Origin: Trileptium ribeirensis
Taxonomy: Eukaryota > Nematoda > Enoplea > Enoplida > Thoracostomopsidae
Length of the DNA stretch: 64,000 nucleotides
Assembly: GCA_030248225.1 (NCBI GenBank)
Contig: JASANE010019223.1
Location: 1-64,000, forward strand
Direction: 5' to 3'
How positions within the stretch are numbered: the stretch's first letter is position 1; every line of letters begins with the position of its first letter. Below the pieces are notes generated by a model. That model searched no databases, was not told the origin of the DNA, and saw nothing but the letters and a program-made list of their open reading frames with translations. Made by a program: the position numbers and the translations under genes. Below, piece by piece: positions 48,620-61,688 of this stretch.

Positions 48620-49012
48620 TTAAGAAATGAACTGGGATAAATATATGGTATGTGTGCAAGGATGAGAACACGAAAATACTGGCAGAGGGGTGGGACGGAG
48701 TGCGTAGTTCGAACCGTTACACGGGTAGATGAATATTGTGTGTGATACAATTAAGAAATGAACAGGGGTAAATATATTGTATGTGTGCAAGGGTGAGAAC
48801 ACGAAAATATTGGCAGAAGGGTAGGACGGAATGCGTAGTTCGAACCGTTACACGTGTAGATGAATATTGAGTATGATACAATTAAGAAATAAACAGGGGT
48901 AAATATATGGTATGTGTGCAAGGGTGAGAACACGTAAATATTGGCAGAAGGGTAGGACGGAGTGCGTAGCTCGAACCGTTACACGGGTACATGAATATTG
49001 TGTATGATACAA
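48620..49012 (+). repeat. 131-bp tandem repeat, three units
   Basis: Units start with TTAAGAAAT at 48620, 48751 and 48882, total 393 bp (exactly 3 x 131). Units differ by a few substitutions. Each carries TAGTTCGAACCGTTACACG or a close variant, which resembles a tRNA T-loop/B-box. No full tRNA fold is evident. Confidence 0.92.
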
Positions 49013-49861
49013 TCAGTTTATATGTATGCCCGTCTCCCCAGCCGTATTGTTTGGGACACTTCCCCGTGCTCCAGTATTTCCGCGTCTGTGTTGGTAAAAT
49101 CGCTGTGCGAAAAAAGGAAATTTTAGAAAATTAAACAAAAACGATTGTTTTACAATAAATTATGGACATTTAGCCAAGCACCGACGAGCACAACATCGTT
49201 TATGATAAAGCCAGCAACATTATCCGGCAACGAGTCGTTATATTGTTACGCGCTGTTTTACGCGAGTTTTGCCTACCAAAATGCCGCCTTTTGTAGCAAT
49301 AAATTGCTTATAACTTTTTACTGCCTATTTGCCGCTATATTGTGACACTTTATATTGTATCTCCTGTTACTACTACTCTAGGGTTAAGACTCAGAGAGTT
49401 TGCTTAAGGTCACTGCCGAGTTTGAGAAAAATCTGCCATTTTCTCGTTCTAAATAATTTTATTCTCTATTTTTGCCTATATTCTGGAAATAAACATTCAA
49501 ACTGTATTCACCGTGAAATTATGTTGAATAGCTGACTAAAACGTTACCGTTGATTGGGTCAAGTGAAAATTTGTCTTCTGTGTGGCATAGCTAACGCCGG
49601 TCCCATAGGTCAATATTGGTTTTTAAAATTTTTTCTTTTAATTTGACGACTAAAACGCGTTTCTGTGAAATCAGTAAACGAACAACTGTCTGAATACGAA
49701 CGATAGCTTTTTATTTGAATATCACTGTTTCTTTACAACTTTGTAATATAATTTCGATGTAACGTTTGACAATTTGTATAATTCTCTCCGTTTTTGGTTT
49801 ATGTGCCTGTTTTTCTTTATTATAATTATTTCAACACAAATATGAGACAATAATTGTAATT

Positions 49862-49984
49862 TTAATGAATACACCAAATTTTATGAAAATGCTTTTAGAA
49901 ACAGCCACGAATGAATCTTTGATTATTCATGGATTTTAATCACTGAATAGTCTTTTATAAAATGTAATTAGGTGTATTCATTAA
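49862..49984. mobile_element. Small MITE flanked by TTAA
   Basis: The body at 49866-49980 begins TGAATACACC and ends GGTGTATTCA (perfect 10-bp inverted repeat). It is flanked on both sides by TTAA, the duplication typical of piggyBac-type elements. It ends 26 bp before the 249-bp array. Confidence 0.55.
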
Positions 49985-50010
49985 TAAACGATGTATTTTA
50001 TGTTTTACAA

Positions 50011-51756
50011 ACGGTTGCAGTGCATGAGTGTTCTATGAATAATTTACTATTATATTTTATTTACTGTTCCAACCGGACCAGCCACGACTGAAGCTCGCCA
50101 TCATTTTGGATAGTTATTGCTAAATTAGTCAGGCCCTGTGGTTTCGGCGGCAGCGTCGAGCTAAAAAATAGTATTGTGCTTCGGAAGAATTTATTGATAA
50201 ACAATTATGAGCCGCCGTCTCTAAAAGAGCTGTCCAGGCACTTAAACACAGCTCAATAAACGGTTGCAGTGCATGAGTGTTCTATGAATAATTTACTATT
50301 ATTTTTATTTACTGTTCCAACCGGACCAGCCACGACTGAAGCTCGCCATCATTTTGGATAGTTATTGCTAAATTAGTCAGGCCCTGTGGTTTCGGCGGCA
50401 GCGTCGAGCTAAAAAAATAATATTGTGCTTCGGAACAATTTATTAATAAACAATTATGAGCCGCCGTCTCTAAAAGAGCTGTCCAGGCACTTAAACACAG
50501 CTCAATAAACGGTTGCAGTGCATGAGTGTTCTATGAATAATTTACTATTATATTTTCTTTACTGTTACAACCGGACCAGCCACGACTGAAGCTCGCCATC
50601 ATTTTGGATAGTTATTGCTAAATTAGTCAGGCCCTGTGGTTTCGGCGGCAGCGTCGAGCTAAAAAAATAGTATTGTGCTTCGGAAGAATTTATTAATAAA
50701 CAATTATGAGCCGCCGTCTCTAAAAGAGCTGTCCAGGCACTTAAACACAGCTCAATAAACGGTTGCAGTGCATGAGTGTTCTATGAATAATTTACTATTA
50801 CATTTTCTTTACTGTTCCAACCGGACCAGCCACGACTGAAGCTCGCCATCATTTTGGATAGTTATTGCTAAATTAGTCAGGCCCTGTGGTTTCGGCGGCA
50901 GCGTCGAGCTAAAAAAATAGTATTGTGCTTCGGAAGAATTTATTAATAAACAATTATGAGCCGCCGTCTCTAAAAGAGCTGTCCAGGCACTTAAACACAG
51001 CTCAATAAACGGTTGCAGTGCATGAGTGTTCTATGAATAATTTACTATTACATTTTCTTTACTGTTCCAACCGGACCAGCCACGACTGAAGCTCGCCATC
51101 ATTTTGGATAGTTATTGCTAAATTAGTCAGGCCCTGTGGTTTCGGCGGCAGCGTCGAGCTAAAAAATAGTATTGTGCTTCGGAAGAATTTATTGATAAAC
51201 AATTATGAGCCGCCGTCTCTAAAAGAGCTGTCCAGGCACTTAAACACAGCTCAATAAACGGTTGCAGTGCATGAGTGTTCTATGAATAATTTACTATTAC
51301 ATTTTCTTTACTGTTCCAACCGGACCAGCCACGACTGAAGCTCGCCATCATTTTGGATAGTTATTGCTAAATTAGTCAGGCCCTGTGGTTTCGGCGGCAG
51401 CGTCGAGCTAAAAAAATAGTATTGTGCTTCGGAAGAATTTATTAATAAACAATTATGAGCCGCCGTCTCTAAAAGAGCTGTCCAGGCAGTTAAACACAGA
51501 TCAATAAACGGTTGCAGTGCATGAGTGTTCTATGAATAATTTACTATTATATTTTCTTTACTGTTACAACCGGACCAGCCACGACTGAAGCTCGCCATCA
51601 TTTTGGATAGTTATTGCTAAATTAGTCAGGCCCTGTGGTTTCGGCGGCAGCGTCGAGCTAAAAAATAGTATTGTGCTTCGGAAGAATTCTTTAATAAACA
51701 ATTATAAGCCGCGGTCTCTAAACGAGCTGTCCAGGCACTTAAACACAGCTCAATAA
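50011..51756 (+). repeat. 249-bp tandem array, seven units
   Basis: Units start with ACGGTTGCAGTGCATGAG at 50011, 50260, 50509, 50759, 51009, 51258 and 51508; periods are 249-250. Units are nearly identical, and the last is the most diverged. Each has an AT-rich first part, then a GC-rich block able to fold: CGGCGGC pairs with GCCGCCG about 60-70 nt later, and GAGCTGT pairs with ACAGCTC near the unit end. AATAAA spans each unit junction. No long ORF and no known RNA family is recognised. Confidence 0.95.
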
Positions 51757-54700
51757 GGAGATCCACCTGGTCAATTTTAAGTCTTTCAATATTTTTTCTA
51801 GTTAGTCATAGTTCTAGTCAAAGTAAGCACTATGAATAACCAGAAGTTCGTACAGTAGGAATTTCAGGCGAAAACGCTATACTACGATAAAATTTGAATG
51901 TCCATTCTAGCAGTATAATGTTGAGCATGCAAAGCACAGAAAGCTCTTTACTTGCTATAAAATAATTCAGAAAAAAAACATAAATAACCGAATTGCAATG
52001 ATGAACAAGGCTCGACTGGAGGTCTCTGGAGCGTAAAAGTTAGTCACTTTTGTATTGGCTGGACTACTCCCCATTATATGTTTTCGTTCTGCATTACATA
52101 AACAGCTCATTGTGTATAGAAATACAACAGAGCACCGTCCAATCACACATATAAGGCGTATAAAGGTTACAAAATCTATCGATTACCATCATCGCAGCAA
52201 TCTTTATTCAATAAGCTTGAAAGAACACAATTTCGTACATAAGCATTGATTATGTATGCGCTTGTAAATAGTTTTGGAATGAGGATGCGGTAACCCTTGG
52301 TATATCGCCTGTCCATCGCTATGTTTTTGATTGTTCGTTGTTAGTAATGGTTTTACGGGAGTTTGTGGCTGGTCATATGATGATTTACTACACTGCAATT
52401 GTGAGTGACCGTGTTTTATTCGATTAAAGAACGGGATACAAGCTATGTTATAGGTGTCCAAGGACCGCCGCGCGGAGGTGGGGTAAATTGTCTCGCGGCT
52501 GATAAGAGGAGCGTTAAGAACGGCGTAAAGTTCATAATTTTCTCCAATTTTTTACCAATTTTCACAACTAACATGTTTCGACCGCTCGCGGAGCTGGGTG
52601 AGGGGCGGGGAGGGTAGACCCTCCTATAGACAACCATGAGCTATTCGTATCTGTTGCACTAAAACTTTACAACTGTATTTTAAATGAAATGATTTTAGGT
52701 GATCTCAAACTGGCTAAGTACAACATTCAAATTTCAACAAGAAATCATATTATTATTTTTGGGAAAATCCCGTTATTTTTTCTTGTCACCGTTTGCATCG
52801 CACAAATAGCATGAAAATCTGTTGTTGACACAAAATTGTTCAACCGCTGTATTTGAGTGTAACTTTCGCTTGCATAATGTAATTGTTCACACATTCCGCT
52901 GCTAACTTGACTTAGTTAGACAGCAGTCTGTGTTAAGTTGCTAAATTTATATTTTAGTAAAACATTTATTATAATTTACAGATTGGTATTATGTTTTCAT
53001 CCAAGATGACATATAACCTTGAAAAAACATTTTATTATTTAGTGATTCAGATATTTTTACTAAATTTGATAAAAGCCTCGAATTATACTTAATGTAACGG
53101 TTATTTAAGTAATAAAGTGAGCTGGTGTACCAGAATTAAACTGAGATGAACGTAGATGATAGCCTACGGGACTGTCCCGGCCTCTCACCCTACGAATACC
53201 GAGCTTTTATTAATAATAATGTAATATAGATTATATTTGGTGTACGTAGTAAATTTTGTACACTGCTCGAAAATGGGTAGCTACAAGTAGATTTCAAAAG
53301 GCATCTCTAATTAAATATATTAGTGATATTTATAATATATTTGTAGGTATATAGATAAGAAATAAAAGGAAATCCCTTTCTGGCTGTAAACCAGTTTATT
53401 AACCATTTATTTGGTTTGCATCTATAACTTTGTTTTTAATCCAATAATTATACAAAACTGAGTATCGATATGTCAAACAAAGTTTCCTGTTAGAACAATG
53501 TAGTTTTTAAAAATTTCGTTAGCATGTCAAAACATTTTTATTAAATTGTACACTGACAGTGATAAACCATTGCCTATGTTTCGAGCTCGGTATGACTGCC
53601 TGAACGCCCGATGCAAACGTCGTTCCGCTGACTTACCGGTTACTTATAATCGTATGGTTAATAAACTATTTTGCTGTTGTTTTATCAGCATGTGCGTATA
53701 AACATGTTATAGTATGGGTATTACCTGACCCCTAGGGAGCATGGATTGCAACCGTCTTAATATATGTTATTATTTCATATATAGATTATACATATGCAAT
53801 AATGTATGTACATACATATACACATATAAACAGTATATACATAATATATATATAATATATATATAAATACAATTGTATACATATATATTATTACAACAAT
53901 ACATATATTTTTGAAACATACATATTTGTATACATTTATGTTATTATGTTAATATATATTATATTATTTATATTTACAATATATAGCTAAATTGTTCCTA
54001 TATACATGCAGTTAATTATTATTTTAATAATAATACCAAAAACATTTGAATATTGATACTAAGCTTTGAATCAAGTGTATGTGCCTGTGTCAGTAATTAT
54101 AATTATTAATTACAATAATTTTAATTATGTCCCATTATAATTGGCGTTCAATCCACATGTATAGGTTAGCAAATATTTGTTTAAAATCGATATTATTACA
54201 TACTTTGTTTGAACAGAAATAATTTGTTAGCTATTGTTATTCCATATATAATATTCATTGTTAGCTTAGTACGTACGTATCTCGGCACTTACTGGCATAT
54301 TCACTGTATCACCTATATCGTTCGCTTGTTTGTGCGGTAAAAGCGGTGATTATAATTATATGGTTCTCGAGACAGCTTAACTCCATCCGTCTGTTTCGAA
54401 TCGTGTTGATAATGTGGTAATAGAGAAGACAACAATAGCAAAAACATGGTTTATTACTGATCAAGCCAGTCTTATTATACAGAACTGTTATACAGCTAAA
54501 ATGTCTAAGGTAAAAATAATTTTTCAAAGCCTCCACAAAGAGTGCTTTTTAATTCAAATGCAGGAGTAAGGCTAAAATATAGTTTTACTTGGAATTAGAC
54601 TCAGTTTTCATATTATTATTATTATACTATCGGTTATGGTTATCTTACTAATCATGCAGTAATACCTAGTTAATAGCCTTTAACTGTCGATACGCCTTAC

Positions 54701-57700
54701 ATGTTTTGTTAAGTAATGTTTGACTTCGTTTTTATTTTTGTGCATATATATACAGTATTAATTTTAAACAAACAGAATTTTGTTTATTGTACAGATGTTA
54801 ATATTAAACTCGGATAATAAAAAAATCTAGCTAAATTTTTGTCATAAATATCATCGGCATCTGTGACCAATTAAAAATTGCACATTTTTTGAACTCTCAT
54901 GACTTGCAGATTAGCATGGTAATCAAAATTGCTGTTGTATCTTTGAAATTCAGAAATTTTTGGCTGAAGAGGCTAACTAAATAGACCAGATAAATTTGTT
55001 GCGTTTCGATTATATGTAGGTATCAGATTTGTATTTAACATCCGAGCGAAGGGAAAACATTTCTAATTATTCTTATCAATCTTGTTGCATATAGTAAAAA
55101 TCCAAATACTGACATATCATAGGATTGTTATCATTTCCTGTGTTTATACGTAATAATAATGTTTAGGTCACTGTTGTAGATAATAGTTGCGTATATGTGC
55201 TGTCTCAAATTTACATCTTGACGTGACGTAACAGATAATTAAAAACGTATTTGTATCAAGAGCAATTTTATATTTTTGCATTGTTTGTGTTTTTTACCGG
55301 ATCAGATGCCATTGTTATATATAATTTCAAATTATATATATTTAAAGTTATATATATCTATTCACGTGAAATTTTATAAGTAAAAGCTCAGTGGGTCGTG
55401 GCGTTGTCAGAAATTTCCGCCTGGAGGCTTTGGATTTGCTATGTCGGGCACAGCTTGACACGCCTGGCAATTTCGCTTTTCTGTCATCCTTCGCTGGAAC
55501 ACATGGGACACGCCCCTGCCAAGGTCTCTATAGTGCTCGTTGGACTTCACTCAGCGTCTTTCGGTTTGATACTTTGTATATAGTATTTTTGCTGTTTTAC
55601 AAAGTCAGGCAAAAGTTATGATTCAAAGCGTAGGTTGTGATATATGTACCTCTTTTAGTTGCATTTGCAATATCCAATGCATACATGCAAAGCAGCGATT
55701 TTATTAAATTTTGATGTGTGCAAAATTTTTGACACCAAATTTAATAACATAAAACAAACGCTAAAAATCATTGCAAAGTCAACTATTATCATCTCGATGT
55801 CATGCTTATGAAGCATTTATTACTTTTAGACTTTCTAGATTTAATAAAATGAAATGGTTCATTTGTGATACCCTAACACCAAAGATATTTAGCACATGCC
55901 GATACCTAGCTTACAGAAAGCACGAATCTCGTTTGGAAACATTGTGGCTTTAGCAAGACCTGGTGTTCCTAGAAACTTTGCATGAAATTGTCCCAAGGCC
56001 CGACCGGGTCGTATTTGTCATCGTTCATAGTTTGATCTATTTCTTAATTTTTATAATTAATAGACTTATATTGTATTCAGTGTTGTAGTTGAATCAATAA
56101 CGGCTGTTGTATACAAAAAATCCAAAGAAAAATCTGTTTTCTCTCATTTGACATCTAAAATAATTGGACATTCGAAGATCGATTAGTATCCAACTATTCG
56201 TTCCACATCTAAGACAGACATCTAGGTATAAACTGTGCTAGATAACTATTGTGAAATTTCTGACCCTTTTATAAGCGGCTAAAGTAAAATTACCAAGTTA
56301 TAGAACATATAGGACAAGTGTTTGGGATCATTGACACCGTGCGCGGTAAAGTAGTAGTGTGTTAGGAAACCTTTATGAAAATTCTGGCACGTCCATTAAT
56401 ACTGCATAGAAAATGAAATTACCAAGTTAAGAAGACCACTGAAATATACCTATACGACGATAGTTTTGGGACATTAAAACCGTACGCCTCAACCAGTAGT
56501 GAACTGGCCAAGTTTGGTAAAAATTTTAGCCGATCCATTAGTAGTAGGTAAAAAATGAACTTCAGAAAGTTAGGACTATTGAACTAAATATAGTGAGGGT
56601 TTAATGCCATTGACGCCATATGCGTTAGCACTAACTTACTTGATATTTTATAAACCACACAATTGAATTATGTTCTTGTAATGATCCGCCCTCGTCGTTA
56701 TTGGCTTAACCATTCGAGGTACTACAATTTTATTCCTACTTAAATTCCGTCAATAAAATTATATTATAAATAAAATATATTTTTCTCAATTATTTAGTCA
56801 ACTTTTAGTTGCTATATTTAGCAGGCGATTAGTCTGTAAAAAGAAACCATTTTTCAAAATGTTTCTTATTTAAAACTAAGTTTAACTGTAAACATAAACA
56901 TTTAGTTATGCATGGAAATTGATTATAACCCAAGTGCGGAGGAGGCGTTTTAAGGTATACTAGTAATCTATATCGGTGTTTAGCTGTTATTTTTAGCTTT
57001 AATAAATAATTTATTGATTCCATTACAATAATAGCTAAGTTGTCTCAATGGATTTAGAATATATACGCTGTTTTTATTTCGCTCTAAATGTCGCTGCGAT
57101 ATTATTAGGGAGTTGAAATGCGCAGGCGATGGGAACTCTGGCGCTGTATATATGAAACACATGCCAGCTGGAATAATTTGGTCTTGACCTGTAATGTTTG
57201 GCTTTGGTTTTGCTGTATTTGGTGTCTATAGTGAGATGAAGCTTCTATGTTTACGAAGAGAAAATGGGTGTATAGTTTTAGTTAAAGGTAAAACGGATCA
57301 GTCAGGCGGCAGACTTCCATTTTAAGGCCGAGAAATTTCTTACATTTACAAAATACTTCTCTTCATGAAATTTTGTAGCAGTCTGCTGCAAAAGTCAAAG
57401 ATCAGAGAAAACAACTGCATTAAGACAATAATTGATATGCAGAGGAAAACATGCAATTCACCAAGCATAGCTGTTGTTCACAAATGTAATGTCATTCTAT
57501 AATTGTAGAAAATGAATATTTATAATTATTATTTTTTGTCAGGGCAAACACGGTCTCGGAGGGGTGGGGAGCTCCGCCCAACCTGGCATCCCCTTACCAT
57601 GTGTATGAAATGGTTGTAGTTTTTAGCACCAACCAGATCCGACGAAAATTTAGCACGTAGTCGCAATTTACATCATTTTTCTTCTACACACAACTACGTA

Positions 57701-57913
57701 TGTATTTTTTCAACAACCTTTAGTTCAGTTACCTTGTAAGAGCTCAAATATTAACCACATGATTTATAGAAGTAAACAACCGTGTCGGGAACAAAACTGG
57801 AGACTAATATCAGCTCATATTAAACATGTGTGGCTTAAGTTGTATCTTTTATGAAATATATAGTCCGATGCTATTTTTAACTCATGAGACATGCAGTTGT
57901 TATCGGGTCCAAG
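51757..57913. other. Non-coding stretch, AT-rich
   Basis: No gene is recognised. A GC-rich patch at about 52440-52630 (GGACCGCCGCGCGGAGGTGG) and another at 55391-55600 look like repeat fragments. 53755-53960 is dense in TA/ATAT and TATACA microsatellite. 56250-56640 holds three degenerate units about 130-140 bp long sharing AAATTACCAAGTTA-like words. Confidence 0.4.
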
Positions 57914-58133
57914 CGGCCCATGTCAACTTTAGGGGCCGAAGGATAATGCATGCCATGCCGTTCTCTATATACTAAGCCTAAGCCTTAGTCTTAGCCTAAG
58001 CTAAGGTTTCTATATGTGCCATGTACTAAGCCTAAGCCTACGTCGGAGCGCTGCCGCCCCCCAAAACTCCCCGCTCTAAGCTGTTATTTTTTCTAACGTT
58101 ATAACGTCCGGCCAATAAAGTTGACATGGGCCG
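57914..58133. mobile_element. MITE with CGGCCCATGTCAACTTTA ends (220 bp)
   Basis: Starts CGGCCCATGTCAACTTTA and ends TAAAGTTGACATGGGCCG, a perfect 18-bp inverted repeat. Imperfect flanks GGTCCAAG and GGTCAAG may be the target duplication. The interior contains CTAAGCCTAAGCCTTAGTCT, a self-complementary run seen again near 58669 (plus) and 62145-62225 (minus). Confidence 0.75.
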
Positions 58134-58769
58134 GGTCAAGCGATAGGAAAACTAAATATTGTTTGATGTTTAGCTAGTCTTGACTTTCAAGGTGTATTTC
58201 TATTCAAATGGCGCTTTTGTTATATTAACATAACTTTAATCAAAGTTCACTAGCCTGTTTCTACCTAGGCTGTTTGGGACATTGACAAGTAATATTTTAT
58301 ACTTAGTATCGGTAAATATATAAATTCCTTGGGTCTTTTCGGTTATCCCCACCAGCCGGAATTTCGTCAATTTTGAAAATACAAATAAAATTTTGGTACC
58401 AATCGATTCAGCTCGATGAGCTGGTTCAGAAAATGCCCATTGCTCCCACATCTCTGCCAAAAATTATTTTTCGATTTTTTGAGGTCCCAATGGGAACCCA
58501 AAAAAAATTTTCTTCGGAATATGGTCATATTGGGGTACCATTCGACTTTGCTTGATGAGACAGGTCGACTGGTGTGTAATTTATTGAAATCTATCCCACC
58601 AAAAGTTATGAGTGCCCAAGTAATCCTGAGGAGCGCAAATATAATACATGCCATGCCCTTCTGGGTATACTAAGCCTAAGCCTTATTCTTAGCCTAAGGT
58701 AATGCCCTTATAGGAGACATAAGTTTTAAATGTCTGAACGCTGATGTTAATGCTTGTCAAATCCTTTTC

Positions 58770-58987
58770 AGGGTCTCGCAAAGCATCAGTACACGAGGAA
58801 ACGGTAAAAAATTGTTAAAATTAAGTGTCACACCAATACAGCAAGAAATAACGCTGCTCTGCCGCATGTTGATATATGGAACTGTTTACCTAGCTCCGTC
58901 GTATGTTCAGCGAATTTCAATACTTTTAAAAATCAGTTAGAAAAGGACATCGACTTGAATCGATATCTCTACTATAACCGAACATAG
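58770..58987 (+). pseudogene. 3' end of a second non-LTR retrotransposon
   Basis: The frame ending at TAG (58985-58987) contains NNAALPHVDIWNCLPSSVV and TFKNQLEKDIDLNRYL. It resembles the C-terminus of the RT frame at 23864-24184 (NFWNSLPSNVV, STFKRRL) and of other CR1/L2/RTE-type elements. Only about 60 residues survive, typical of 5'-truncated copies. Confidence 0.75.
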
Positions 58988-59617
58988 GTTAGATGTAAAA
59001 ATAGGACTCGTCACCCTTTCTAATCTTTTTATTGAATATTCCTTGGTTGCTGCATATTCACACTTCAAATTTATTATCGACTATTTCGTTGTGCCATTTA
59101 TATCCATATGTACACAATCTTGATGTTTAATAATCTTTGACATTACTTTGTAGATACAGCAATAATGCTGGTACCATTCGACTCAGCTTGAAGACCCGGA
59201 TAAGAAAAATTCCATTTCAGATATTTTAGGGCGAAAGATCAGATGCAGCTGAATGTACCACCATTGGACTCAGCTCGTCAGTATAATTCTGTCCCAATCA
59301 TATATAAAATTCTGCATTTATCGAGGAAAATTTTTTTCGAAAATTCTGCGTCCATGGGTATCCCAAAAAGTCGAAAGATGTGTTTGACCTAAGATTGCCG
59401 ATATGTATGTTTTCTTAACTAGCTCATCGAGTTGAATTGAATGGTATCAAAATAATCGCTATGTAATATTCCTTTGACCTTATTTCGCGGAATGGCCAGG
59501 CTTTCGAGATTTTAAGGGGTCATATGAAAAAACTAATCTAGAAATATAAATAGATGATCTTTCGGTTCTAAACATTGCGAGTCATATCAACGGCTATATG
59601 TGGCATTTGATTTAATA

Positions 59618-59994
59618 ATATATGAAACATGTAAATTAAAATTTGGTTATTCATTTAAGATATAATTGCAGTTATTAGACTGACAAGAATGTATAATAGT
59701 TATCGACAACATAAATCATGTAAACGGGTGAGAGGCCTGCTGAAATAACATGCCTATTATTACTATGATCGTCATTTATAACAGATTATTAAACTAATGT
59801 TTGTGATATATGAAACATGTAAATTAAAATTTGGTTATTCATTTAAGATATGATTGCAGTTATTAGACTGACAAGAATGTATAATAGTTATCGACAACAT
59901 AAATCATGTAAACGGGTGAGAGGTCTGCTGAAATAACATGACTATTATTACTATGATCGTCATTTATGACAGATTATTAAACTAATGTTTGTGA
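59618..59994 (+). repeat. 188-bp direct duplication
   Basis: Two adjacent copies start ATATATGAAACATGTAAATT (about 59618 and 59806) and differ at only a few positions over 188 bp. They lie immediately upstream of the candidate exon at 60008. Confidence 0.9.
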
Positions 59995-60007
59995 CGGTCT
60001 CATTTAG

Positions 60008-60153
60008 GTCAATGGATACTGTTTCAATGATGCCTCCAAGTATGTTATGCCAAGTGCTATTCGCTATAGTAACACACACACGTGGCTTGTTTATATTTCT
60101 AAACTATCACTGACTGATGTGGGCATTGGGACTACAGATCATATGCTTTTTAC
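60008..60153 (+). CDS. Tentative exon (possible FAS1 gene exon 12)
   Basis: The acceptor CTCATTTAG ends at 60007; the donor GTAATA is at 60154. It is open in phase 0 for 48 codons plus 2 nt, including NGYCFNDASKYVMPSAIRYS. The entry phase equals the exit phase of exon 11, but the protein has no clear FAS1 motif and the intron would be 19.8 kb. Confidence 0.35.
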
Positions 60154-61507
60154 GTAATACAATTTGTGGACATTAGTCTAGCTCGATCAAGGGCATCGCA
60201 AGCTCTCTGAAATTGGAAGAGGTGGGTAAATAGTGGAGGTGGCCGGTCATGAAATTTCATTTTATTGTATACCCATCAGTCTATTTTTCAAGTTCCTCAG
60301 TAGAAAGTGGGGGTCCTAATCCCACTCTTGCGACGCCGATATGTCTAGCCAAACAATCTGGGCGTTTTTCAGATTTTATAAGTCCACTCAAATGTTATAA
60401 GCTCATTTCATAGCGTATATAACATAGCTATAAACTGAGTTGGTTGGATCTTCTGCACTACTAGTCTTGTAAGTTACAAGCCCAGGTTATTATACGTAAA
60501 GATTATTAGTGGATGTTTCTTTTCACCAGATCTAAATACTAGTTCAGTAACTAGCAATGTTCTGAAATGCTAAATGTTATTTGAGCCGTGGTGATAATTT
60601 GTTTCAGGCAATTTTATTTTGAGAACATGTAATACTAACTTACACTGGTTAACGACTTCAGTGATTACAGTGTACCGTATGACACAAAATCTATTCTAGT
60701 GGGTCATTTTAAGAAGATAATATTGCGAATAGAATCGACATGGAAGATTTAGGTTGTAAATACTGCTCGCGTAACTTAGCCTTGACGGATAGTAGCCATA
60801 AATAGTAATGGCGGCACAAAATATATATGCTTAATGGGATTTGCAGCAGTGAGCTCGTGATCAAGCAGAAAATCGTATGGTTCAGTTTATGAAAATTTTC
60901 GTAAAATTCAGTAAATTGCTATATTTTCTTCTTGCCAGGGCTACAGAGATTCGACTAAAATTTATCTTGCCTTGCCTGAAATTTGTTGGAGGTGTGCGGG
61001 AGCTGTAGAGAGTTAGTCGAACAATAAGCTTTGAATCTTTGCCGCTCAATTGCAGCATTGAGCGAAGTTCAAACAGTAAATATTCTTGCAGTAATCTAAA
61101 ATGATTAGTGTTTAAATTAGCAAAATTGATTCGGTCATACTGGTCAGTCAACATAATCTATAACCAGATCCTGTTGTTATAAAACATTCATTCAAAATTT
61201 TCTGATCACTTGTTAGTTGCTGGACACCTACTATTACGTGACAGATTATATTAAACGTTCCTCTTGTTGTATGTGAAAATTTGCCAAACTGCATTTTGTG
61301 TATTAATTTTTGTGACTTTTTGATTATTTCTTGAAATACGTAAAAAATTTTGGAAACAATTTTGGGTTTTTTATAATTGTAAGGAAATATACTACGTACA
61401 TTATTGAGACTTGACAATAAATATTAGATATTTAGGTAACGACACAAAGTATATTGTTTTTGCGGTTATTTAGTTAATCTGAAATAAAATTGTTAAAAAC
61501 TCCACAG

Positions 61508-61533
61508 GTATCGGACAACAAACTATCTGTCTG
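61508..61533 (+). CDS. Tentative 26-bp micro-exon
   Basis: The acceptor CTCCACAG ends at 61507. It would enter in phase 2, matching the exit of 60008-60153, and encode YRTTNYLS. The donor TCTG|GTCACT is weak. The following intron would be only 28 nt (61534-61561, ending TTTCAG). Confidence 0.2.
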
Positions 61534-61561
61534 GTCACTCGTAATTATATTTGTATTTCAG

Positions 61562-61688
61562 ATAGAAGCTCGCGTCGAAGTTCATACGTTTTGGCTACAA
61601 CTCAGAATGATTCTGTATCTACAGGTGGCGCTGTTGGTACAGCGTATGCGATTAAACCAGCAAACAAAGCTTATGCTGTTACAAGCAA
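61562..61688 (+). CDS. Tentative exon, Ser/Thr/Ala-rich
   Basis: The acceptor TGTATTTCAG ends at 61561; the donor AA|GTAGGT is at 61689. In phase 1 it encodes SSRRSSYVLATTQNDSVSTG followed by an Ala-rich stretch ending AYAVTS. The composition looks coding (an extracellular stalk or tail). If not spliced, it ends at TAG two nucleotides beyond. Confidence 0.35.

Noticed and set aside
50011..50110. Possible spliced-leader RNA genes in the 249-bp array (GCATG and an ATTTTGG Sm-like site)
   Set aside because: No GT donor follows the ATG, the Sm-like site is poor, and no snRNA fold is evident.
50011..51756. CRISPR-like array
   Set aside because: Whole units are identical with no variable spacers, and the genome is eukaryotic.
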